Of a stretch of 64,000 nucleotides of DNA, positions 52,936 to 62,686 are shown piece after piece (the first letter of the stretch is position 1; each line of letters starts with the position of its first letter). The notes beneath the pieces are model-generated. The model searched no databases. It had not been told where the DNA came from and saw only the letters and a list, made by a program, of their open reading frames with translations. Position numbers and translations under genes: made by a program. The stretch spans positions 62,001 to 126,000 of the forward strand of contig LLEY01000020.1 of the NCBI GenBank assembly GCA_001414485.1, given 5' to 3'. The stretch comes from Calycina herbarum (Eukaryota > Ascomycota > Leotiomycetes > Helotiales > Pezizellaceae).

Positions 52936-55870
52936 GGTGTTTGTTGCAAATCGCATTATACGGCTGCCGACATTCGGGAGCCGGAAAGCTTGCTAGAATT
53001 TAGACATTGGAAATGTATTCTTTATCTAGTACCTTGATTCCCTTTTGTGGTGTTTGTTGCAAGTCGCATTCTACGGCTGCCGACATTCGGGAGCCGGAAA
53101 GCTTGCTAGAATTTAGACATTGGAAATGTATTCTTTATCTGGTACCTTGATTCCCTTTTGTGGTGTTTGTTGCAAATCGAACTTTTCCGCCGGGCCCCGA
53201 ACACAGCATATAATTCTGTTACGCTTTCTTGTATGCTGTACCGGCGCCCGAGACTCGGCGGAAAGACAATCTGCCTGTACAGTTTTACCAAACTCAGTAA
53301 GAGTCTGTCTTTTGTTGCCTTTCGTGATTTTCCACCGGGCCCCGAGTGCAGTACTTGTTTCGGTTGTTCCTAGGATTCGAAAGTAAGTGACTTTCAAATA
53401 AACTGGCCACCGAAACTCGGGAGCCGATATGCTCCGTTTTGTGGTTCTCTTTCCCAATCAAGTCAAACACTTTCTTTTTGTTGTACTTCGCAACTTTCCA
53501 CCGGGCCCCGAGTGAACCGTTTGTTCCATTCATTGCTTAGTAGCAACTGGCTCCCGAAACCGAGTGATCCATGTGGAAGTTCTCCTTCCCAATCAAATAG
53601 AGCACTTCGTGTTGTTGCACTTCGCAAATTTCCATCGGGCCCCGAGTGAAATGTCAGTTCCATTTATTGCTTAGTAGCAAAAGTATATGGTCATTTCACT
53701 TTAAACTGGCTTCCGAAACTCGGGAGCTGAGTGATCCATGTGGAAGTTCTCCTTCCCAATCAAATAAACCACTTTATGTTGTTGCACTTCGCAATTTTCT
53801 CATCGGGGCCCGAGTTCGTGCCATACACTTATTCTCAACTTTTTCTCCTTGTTGAGTACATATTATTCTGTGTAACGGGCTGCGGAAAGTCGGAAGCCGG
53901 CTCAGCCGAAAGATTTGTCGAATGGACTCGTCTACTCCTCTTTCCGCGTTCCGCGTTCCCTAAATTCAGGTTCGCAGTTTCTCCGCCGGGCCCCGAATAT
54001 GAATTCTCTTGTAAAGTTTGATGCGTTCTCTTTGATGTTGTACCCATGCATGTCATCGGCTCCCGAACTCGGCGGCCGAATAACATCTCGTATACTTCTC
54101 GTCTTCCTCAATCAGGTAAACCACTTCCTTTTGTTGTCTTTCGCAGTTTTTCCACCGGGCGCCGATGATCCTGCTCTCTGTTCAATCTGTTCCTCAAAAA
54201 TCATCTGTTGCAATTCGCAGTTTTTCCACCGGGCGCCGATGATCCTGCTCTCTGTTCAATCTGCTCCTCAAAACTCATCTGTTGCAATTCGCAGATTTTC
54301 TACCGGCCTCCGAGCCGCCTCGTGCCTCTCTCTGTAAACAAAACGACCAATCAATACGTCAAAAGTTCCAGCCTCCTTTCCTAATTTAGTACACGAACAC
54401 TCTTCTGTTGCACCTCGCAATTTTTTTACCGGCCCCCGAATACTCAATTCTCGCCATGCTGTATTCCACAAATAGGGCAACCGGGCCCCGAACCAACGTG
54501 CAATTAGCGAAATAGCCTATTCTCAGCCCAACCACCTCATTCCCTTTTCAATATTTCCTAATTCGTTCATTCGTTGCTGTTCGCACAAATCCCACCGGGT
54601 CCCGGTATTTTTACTTTCACTCTTCAAGTCACTTTCTTCCCCTTTTCAACGTCCATTCTACACGCCGAACACCTCTCGGGTCCCGAATCAATATCGATAC
54701 ACAAACAGCTTGTTCTCAGTCCAATCACCAGTCTTCAGTATTCCCCAAATCATCTTTCGTTGCAATTCGCAAAAATCGCACCGGGTCCCGAACTATCCTG
54801 CTTTCTCTCTTTTCCTGTCTCTCTTCACTTCAAACGCAACCTGGCGATTTCGGGGCCCGAACAAAGATTGATGGAAAATAGCCTAGAAAATAGACTATTT
54901 TCAGCCTATTGTTGATCCAATCACCCTTCCCAATGTTCTTTTGGGATTTCCTATTTGAGATGAAGCCATCTTTTGTTGCAACTCGCAGAAATCACACCGG
55001 AGCCCGAGTTCTTGTTTCCATCTCTTTTGTCTTGAAGCGAGAGCATATCTGGCTCCCGAAAGTCTTCTCGGGGCCTAGATGCCCTTTCTCATTTTTATTC
55101 TTCGATTCCTCTTGAACTTTCAGTACTCCTAGTTGAGTCCGATTTTGATTCTGTTGCAACTCGCAGAAATCACACCGGAGCCCGAGTTCTTGATTCCTCC
55201 TCTTTGTGTTGAAGCGAGAGCATATCTGGCTCCCGAAAGTCTTCTCGGGGCCCGGATGCCCTTTCTTATTCTCTTTCTTCGATTCCTCTTTCAATTTCAG
55301 TTCTCTTGTTTGGGCTCGAATCTGTTTCTGTTGCATTTTGCAGAAATCACGCCGGGCCCCGAATTTATTATCTGGGTTTTCCATCTGGCTACCGAGACAA
55401 GTCGAGGCCCCGGAATGTCGCTTCCTCCTCCTCCTTTCCCCAAATAGGAATTCCTGTTTCCTTTCTCTTTTGTTGCAAATCGCATATTTCCACCGGGTCC
55501 CGAATCAGCTTTCCCTTGCACAGTTTTGGCTCCCGAATAACCATCGTGGGGAGGGGTCCCAAAACCTTCTTACTCCACGACGCAGAAATCATATCAGACC
55601 CTGAGCCAATCACTTTCTCTCCTCTCTCAAATAGCCCAATTCAGTTCCATCCATCTCTCGTTCGTTACACATAGCAAATTCTCCACCGGGCCCCGAAAAC
55701 CATCTCTCCTCTCCTCTGGCCACCGAAAAACACACCTCGGAGCCCGAACCAAGACAACAGCCTATTTTCTATCCAATCACTCCCAAAACGATCCTTCAGC
55801 ATTTCCTAATCCAGAGATTTCAGGACTCTTGTTGCACTTCGCAGTTTCGGAGGCCGGTCGTTGGTATGGG
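52936..55870. repeat. array of about two dozen CCGGG-core repeats with hairpin partners
   Basis: The core has a left block TTGTTGCANYTCGCA, a 4-8 base gap, then CACCGGGCCCCGA or close variants (CCGGGTCCCGA, CCGGAGCCCGA, CCGGGCGCCGA). Cores are near 53191, 53336, 53502, 53636, 53804, 53986, 54156, 54231, 54301, 54429, 54481, 54596, 54677, 54781, 54850, 54998, 55174, 55352, 55494, 55597 and 55687, all on the same strand. Two first units (52941, 53054) have the left block with CGGCTGCCGA instead. Between cores lie imperfect inverted repeats of the GGCTCCCGA/TCGGGAGCC type. Spacing varies (50-180 bp). No single reading frame runs through. Confidence 0.85.
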
Positions 55871-56790
55871 GGGGGTTCGGCGTTCTAGTGTTGATGCTCG
55901 GCGTCTTGAGACCTTGAGACCTTGGTCTACCCAGAGAGGTGGCCCCAATAAAAGTTACGAGCCCGAAGGGTTTTCAGGAAGCAAATTTCTGTTTGCAGGT
56001 TACCTTTAAATGTGAAGGCTGGATTTGAGAAAGGGAGGTATTTCGTATAATCAATCTACTTATAACAACATATGAATTGAAAATCACCATTTCATACCGA
56101 ATCGAGATGTACTTCCTCGCTCCTTCCCTTACATCTATCTCTTGTTGCTTTGAGGAGAGTAGAGAAGGAGTTGGTATTGAAAAAGGAAGGCACGACTCCT
56201 CATCTCGCAGCCGGCCTACTCTCGACTCTCAAGGTCGTTCCTTCCCTGACTTGACCTCGTCTTAGACCACCACCCCCTTAGGCGTCCTCGCGGTTGCTCT
56301 TTCCCTCTCAAACCAAACTGACCTTAACTTTGTGCTATATGACGAGAACGAGAATGGAAGGCACGACCCGGGTTTTACATCAAGAGTACCCTGCCCTTAT
56401 CTAGGTAGATTCTCTCTTTCCGAAGACTTCTATTTCGCACCTGTTTATTGTTAAAGTCAACCTTCCAGCCCTTAGAACACACCATGGTACCACCCTGCAG
56501 TGACGACCTTAACGATTTAAGGATAGCACTTGCTCCGCATGTATGGAAGTGAGGTAAATAAATAAAAAATTGAAAGAGTAAACAAATGGAAATGCTTATG
56601 AAGTGATTATTATTCCCAGAAACCCCAAAGACTCCATGCGGGCCTAATTCTACAACACCCATTTTTGTTTATATAGCGGGGGGTTCTTGTATTGTACATA
56701 TCTTACAATGGATACGTACAAACCACCTCTATATCCCCTCATAAAGTTTCGCATGCATGTTTTACACTCTTCCCTTTACCTCTATCCACT
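55871..56790. other. gene-free stretch downstream of MPP-alpha
   Basis: Contains the second copy of the dispersed repeat (56181-56375). Otherwise nothing was recognised. Confidence 0.45.
56181..56375. repeat. dispersed repeat, copy 2
   Basis: Bounded by GGAAGGCACGACTCC (56184) and GGAAGGCACGAC (56356), 172 bp apart, compared with 176 bp in copy 1 at 28772. The inner parts share CTTTCCCTCTC and a CTTNACTTTG block but differ elsewhere. Confidence 0.6.
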
Positions 56791-58551
56791 TCACGGCCTC
56801 CCTAACTTCCACCTCGAAATGCGATCCTGGATTTCCGGCCATAGGAACGCCTTTCTCTTGACACCCTCCTCGTCACCTTCCTGCAACACCACAGTAGGTG
56901 CTCCACTGCCCTTCCCAGGATTCTGCACCATCCCACCAACCACCATCTTCGCAACTCTCCTCAGATCCGCAACAGTCAAATCTTCAATCTTCCTACACAT
57001 CTCTCTAACACCCACTTTGCGTCCATGAACCTGGACTTGCCGCCCTAGATCCTCGAGCTCCACCATTCGACTCTCGAGATTCATCAAAAGACTAGATCGC
57101 AGTTGGTTCTTGGCTCGGTTCACTTCCGCGGGTTGGAGTGACGAGAAGCCCGTTTCTAAAGTTAGGGATTGGAGCTCGCGACACATGACGTCGAGCATGC
57201 TAGTCACTTTGCCGGGTGAACAGCTGGCGGAGATTCCGAAGATTCCAGAGTCGGTATAGGAGTGGTTGAATGCTACGCAGGATTCTACCCATCCGTGTTG
57301 GTTTAGGACGTTGGTGTATAGTCGTGAGTACATTCCTTTTCCGGGACCACCGGCGGAGAAGGAACCCCCTCCACCGAGGAGAGTTTGGAGTGTGGCGAGA
57401 GCGTAGATATCTTCTGATGATATGGGGAGTGCTTCGAAGGCAAGATGGATGTGAGATAGTGGAGGTAGGGTGGCTTGAATTGGAGGTGGTAGATTTGGGA
57501 GGGTCAAGAATCCTCCGGTGTAATTTGAATGTTGTTCGAGTTCGAGGGGGGTTGGTGGAAAGTTGAGATGTGCGAGTACTTCCGCGTTTTTGGGCGCAGA
57601 GGTAGAGAGATTTTTAAAGAAAGGCATTCGTGAGAGTAGTTTAGAGGGGTTCTGTGGTGGGGTTGGAGGCTTCGATAATGAAGAGTCTAATACTGTCTCT
57701 GAGCCAGTCTGGGATAATGAGGGGGTTGTAGTTTTTGGCATATCTCCAAAATATTGCTCTGCCAATTTGACTGCCTCGTTATGTTGGACTCCAGCAAATG
57801 CCACCACCATCCGCTCTGGCTTGTAAAATGTAGATCTGTATGATTCGATAACGCTCTTGTTGATCGATCCGAGTCTCTCCTTGGGACATAGCAACGGGTT
57901 TCCGAGGGTATTGTCCTTGTATGCGGCAAGATGAACCAGCTCCGGCAGTATTAAATCCGGCTTCGACCATATCTCCCCAATTTCATATGCGGCCGTCTCC
58001 AATTGCTGTTCTACCTCCAATTCCGTGATTAAAGGATCGCGTATAGCCTCCGCGAGTAAAGCAACCGTGGTAGGAACTGCAGAGTTGAAAGTTGCGGATT
58101 GGTACATGAGGGCTTCTCTCGAAGAGGCGCATTGTATATTTCCACCCAAAGATTCCAGGGCTTCCAGCATTTCATCGCTCGTTCGTTTGGTCGTCGATTT
58201 GAATGCCAACCTATCCATGATATGGCTCACGCCTCGAAGATGTTCGTTTTCATATCGAGATCCCGCATCCATATAAACCCCGATTCCGGAAAAGTGTCCT
58301 GGCAAAGCCTCAGTCGCAACTCGGATTCCATTTGGAAGGGTCGTTATTTGGTCTAATTCTGCTGGGTCCTATAACTTTATTAGAATCAAGTTGAGAAATA
58401 TAAGCTCCTAAAAAGTTTCTGGGGCGCGTACTTTGGGAATAGGGTCAACCACGGTTGCAAAGTTTCTGGAACGGAAAGTTGGCAGAACTCTTGGAGTGAA
58501 TTGGCGAGACAAAGCTCGAGTGAGTCCCCTCGATAGCGTAGTCCTCAGCAT
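56791..58551 (-). CDS. MAS2: mitochondrial processing peptidase, alpha subunit
   Basis: The non-catalytic partner that helps remove presequences from imported mitochondrial proteins. Exons 58432-58551 and 56791-58368 give 565 aa. The N-terminus is a typical presequence, MLRTTLSRGLTRALSRQFTP, then RSRNFATV. The M16 fold starts DQITTLPNGIRVATE. The zinc motif position reads VSHIMDRLAFKSTTKRT, lacking the HxxEH of the beta subunit, as expected for alpha. The glycine-rich substrate loop LLGGGGSFSAGGPGKGMYSR is complete. An insertion rich in Pro/Ser (about residues 265-315) is common in filamentous fungi. The 63-bp intron separates presequence and mature part. Confidence 0.95.
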
Positions 58552-59565
58552 GATGGGTGTTTGTGGAGAATTACAGCAGACTCGGCTGGTGGTTGTCGTC
58601 GAGTTGCGTCTGCAAAATATTTACTTGGTCACGGCGTCGAGGAGTTGGAAAAGCGGCGTCGATTTGGCAAGGCCAGTGGCGAGGCTGTCAGATTCAGATA
58701 GCTGAGGTGAATGCTGAATGCTGAATGCTAATGCAGGTGGCGGATCTCCTTATCAGTGAACTCTTTCTTGACCCGGAGGTAGAACCGAACGCAGGGGCAT
58801 GGTGAATGGAATTCGCCTGGGGTGCTTTTTGCTATATTTCTCTTTTAAAAGACTGAAAGACCTTTTTACTCTCAATTACCAAAGGAGACAATTCTATTGT
58901 TTTGACGCAAGAAAGAATTCTTTGGCCGGGTATTGTTGTTGATGAGCTGATCTCAGTTCTGGATCTTGCTGTTTCCTGTGCATAAGTGGACTGCAACCGC
59001 AGTGGAGTTCCAAGGTTGCCAATTTTAGGGTCTCAGAGGCTTGCTTCAGGATCCGCTCTCGAAGCGTCAGGACTCAGGACCCAAGCCTGACTTGACTGCC
59101 TCTGGTCCAACGTCCAAACAAACTAACCTTCTAGACCTGACCCGACACTGACAAGAAGGGTCAATTTAAGAATCTCCGAATCACCTCATTTTCTTCTCTC
59201 CCAGCTTGACCTCCTCTACCACCACCTTCCAACCTCTTTCTTGACCTTGAGGGGCAGAAATCGCTTTCGACCTTCGCTCGTTTCGCGCGCCTCGTCTCGT
59301 CCTCAGCACTCCTCAGCGACCGGTCACTTGCACAATGCTAAACACTGACTACTGACTACTGACTTGACGAAGCGCTCTTTCCGCCACCGGCAACCTGTCA
59401 AACCCGCGTCGACTCCTCATACGGACTGTCCCTCCTTTCTCGTCCCTTTCTCGTCCCTTTCTCCCTCCTGCATCGCAACTTCCTCGCACCAGAAAAAGAG
59501 TTTGGATTGGGGCGCAAAACAACAGGAAAACAACGCAACGGTCCGATCCATAGAGCAGCATCAGC
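58552..59565. promoter_or_regulatory. divergent promoter region, MPP-alpha / FHA-RING
   Basis: About 1 kb between outward starts. It has CT-rich tracts near 59190-59260 and 59420-59470 on the FHA-RING side, likely its 5' leader. Short minus-strand frames there have no support. Confidence 0.4.
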
Positions 59566-61661
59566 ATGTACTCCTCGGTGCCTAGTCCGCCGTGGCACCC
59601 TGGTCCTTCCCAAATTCTTGAGAGGCCGCCAGCTTCACCACCACTCCCATCCCCCACTTCACCTACTCGTTCGAGTCGATTGCGAGGTTTGACTTATTTG
59701 CGGACCTATACCCAGAATCACATACTGTCGCGCGACAGCCACCACCACTCACACAGTCAGCAGCGGCCCGATTTGTCAAGAACGACCAGCGATCCTTCCC
59801 CCACAGCAGCTTCCCCCATAGCAGCATCAGCGACCTCTCCTACTCGTATTGCTACAACCCCACTCCAAAATCCTCCCAACCCTCGACAGACTTCGCCTAC
59901 CGCGCAGCGAACTACGACCTTGGAGACCTCTGTGGCCGATGCGAATACTCAAGACAATTTAAACAGTACAAGTGGGTGGCTACCGACGGTGGGTGGGCAG
60001 AGTGGTGTCTCACGTATAGGATCCCAACCTCAGTCCACTGCCACGGGCTCTTCGTCTGCTGTTTTGTCAGGAAACGATTCTTCTGCGGTGGCATCCGATT
60101 TAACTGCATCCATGGCTCGAACACGCACAGCAACCACTACTGCCAGTGCCACAGATACTCAAGAAGGCTCTGTAGATGCGCCTAGGAATGAGGCTTCTGC
60201 ACAGAACGGAACCACGAATTCAAGAGGAATGTCCCATCAGCTGCCTTCGATACGCTTCACGGCCCATCATGATCCAAGAGCAATCAGGCCATCACTTACT
60301 TTCAACCCAATGGCTCGTATCCTACCCACTGGATCAGAAATCATCAAAGTCGGACGATACTCTGAGCGAGATGCGGCTCCAACCCAGGCTCCAAATATTC
60401 CTTCATCAGCCCCTGTTGGTTTTAAATCCAAGGTAGTGAGTCGCCGGCATTGTGAGTTTTGGTATACTGGTGGTCGTTGGTTCATCAAGGATGTAAAGAG
60501 CTCTTCAGGCACTTTTCTCAATCATATTCGCCTCAGCCCTCCTGGCACCGAATCGAAACCATACCCAGTGAATGATGGAGATATTGTCCAATTAGGAATC
60601 GATTTCAAGGGAGGCGAGGAAATGATATTTAGATGTGTCAAAATTAGGGTAGAACTGAATAAAGGTTGGCAGACAGCTCCCAGTAGTTTCAAGTGAGTGT
60701 TTGTGTCATACCCTTAAGGCTAAGCTGATCGTGTTACAGTGTGCAATCTCACAAACGTTTAAGAGAATTAAACAATCTCGGGAAAACTCCAGCAAGTGGC
60801 ACTTCACAAGACTGTTCCATTTGTCTTGGTCCGATTGCTGTATGCCTACAACTCCCAACTTTACATTTTCGCCTGCTGACTTTTTAGCCTTGTCAATCGT
60901 TATTCGTTGCCCCTTGCTCGCATACCTGGCATTATAAATGCATTCGAGTCATCATAAATGGGCCTAATTGGCCCCATTTCATTTGTCCAAACTGTAGAAG
61001 TGTCGCTGACCTCGAGGCTGAACTTGACGATCCAGAAACGAGTGGTGAGTGGGCTGCAGAAGGTGTCGAAAATGACTCTGGAGATCAACCGGAGGTGGAA
61101 ACGAATCAGGAAGCACCAAACCCTCGACACGAAGCTCGCTCTACAGAGGAAACACACGCTATCACGGATGAGGGCGGGAGCGGTTCCTCAGAGATCCAAA
61201 ATTCCAATGATATTGAAATAGCAGACCAAGACGGTTCAGATCCCAGCCAATACGAAGATGTTGTGGAACAACTGGGCGGGCTAAATATTGAGGGCTCGGC
61301 ATCTCCTTCAGAAACAACAGTGCAAGCCCCCCATCTGTCGAATGCAACAGTACCGCCCGTTGACATTGTATTGGGAAATCGAGGGTTAAATACTCCACAT
61401 CCTCCGGGAAATCACGTTGAGCGAATATTGTCAAATGGTCGTACCCGAACTCCCAGTCCAAATGGAACATCCTCTTCTCTGGATGTGGCGTTGACTACCA
61501 CAGAGGGTCCGATGACTCCAAGAAATGATGTTGGACCCTTCATTTTTGATGGGAGTGCTGGGCGATCAGGAGACGCTCGAATGGCTGCCATAGCCAGTAA
61601 CAATCTCAATCCTACCGCGGACACACCACCGCCTCGATTGACACCGCAAACAGTACCATAG
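59566..61661 (+). CDS. FHA-RING E3 ubiquitin ligase (Dma/CHFR type)
   Basis: Dma/CHFR ligases act in the mitotic checkpoint, septin and cytokinesis control. Exons 59566-60692, 60740-60839 and 60888-61661 give 666 aa. Residues 1-235 are Ser/Thr/Pro-rich. The FHA domain (about 240-355) contains IKVGRYSERD, VVSRRHCEFWYTGGRWFIKD and SSSGTFLNHIRLS, the phospho-Thr binding residues. The RING-H2 (401-445) uses C401, C404, C419, H421, H424, C427, C442 and C445 (CSICLGPIAPC, APCSHTWHYKC and CPNC). An intron falls right inside the RING. The C-terminal 200 residues are acidic and disordered. Introns are 47 and 48 bp, GT-AG. Confidence 0.93.
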
Positions 61662-62686
61662 TCTCTTCACACATTCGCGCCCATTTGTTGCAGCGCGGTG
61701 TGAACTGGGGGTCTCGTCGGTTTAAATAATATCCGCTGAACAAGAAGAAAAGTCCTGTTCCAGCAATGTAAACTATCTTAATAACCAGAATGAGCTGGGA
61801 GGAACCAATTATGTAGCATGGAGAACTGGGGATTACTGGGGATTATTTTGCTTTGGCATAGAATGATTTTATTAAAGGCGTTTAGGGGGGGTTCTGGTTG
61901 GGGTTCAATTGGCTGCGAGATATATCATTTGTAGCTGGAGTGGAGTCTTCTCTCTTTTTTAATTATTGCATTGGTGGGGTGGTGGCGCGGAATGATTTGC
62001 ATAATAACATGTTGTTGCATAGTGGTTGCTGAAGAGATTGGGCTTTGGGGCATATAATTTGCTTCCTGATTATTCTTGGGGTGTTTGTGTGGGTAGAGGA
62101 GAAGAGGTAGTTGGAAACAAATTTAATCTTGAGTGATTAAGAGTTTATGAACTTTTGGAGATTGATTTTTTGTGATGGCCGTGACATTCATTCACCATCC
62201 AATTTCCGGGCTTTTGTGTAACTTGAATTTGGGTACCAGTGAACCATCGATTAGCGGGTAAGCCATCAAATTGTCGAATAAGCCGTTAAACTGTCGGGTA
62301 AGCCATCAATTTATTTGGGGGCCAAAATAATGTTGCGCGTAAGCCATCAGTAAGCTGCGGGTTAGCCAGACAAAACTCCCAACACAAGAACTCAGCACCC
62401 TGTACCTATCGGTTTTCAGCCCCTAATTCTTTATCAACCATAAGATCATTGAAGAATGATCGTGTTTCAATAAATGACGAAGTCATGTATGCTGTGTATT
62501 GTTACTTTCAAAATGAACTACTCTCCTAAACCTGCTCAACCTTCGGTATCACTTCTGTTTCCCAAACCACCTCAGGTCTCACTTCAGACTTGACCTCACT
62601 ACAAATGCTTCAGAAGTTCTTGTTACTTTTTCCCATCACAACCCATTCAACCCTACCCACCCTTCCGACACCCAACCTAAACCCAC
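61662..62686. other. spacer with a small minisatellite
   Basis: 3' ends of two converging genes. A 20-bp unit (GGGTAAGCCATCAAATTGTC) occurs about three times in tandem at 62256-62315, with partial copies at 62337-62370. A G/T-rich tract lies at 61880-62110. No gene is supported. Confidence 0.5.

Noticed and set aside
54992..55384. 130-aa minus-strand frame with two 59-residue repeats, as a gene
   Set aside because: It arises from a tandemly duplicated 177-bp unit; cores elsewhere in the array do not share one frame, so non-coding is more likely.
52936..55870. CRISPR array
   Set aside because: The host is eukaryotic, spacers vary widely in length, repeats are degenerate, and no cas gene is near.
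59349..59657. 102-aa minus-strand frame upstream of the FHA-RING gene
   Set aside because: It overlaps the FHA-RING start antisense and has no motif.
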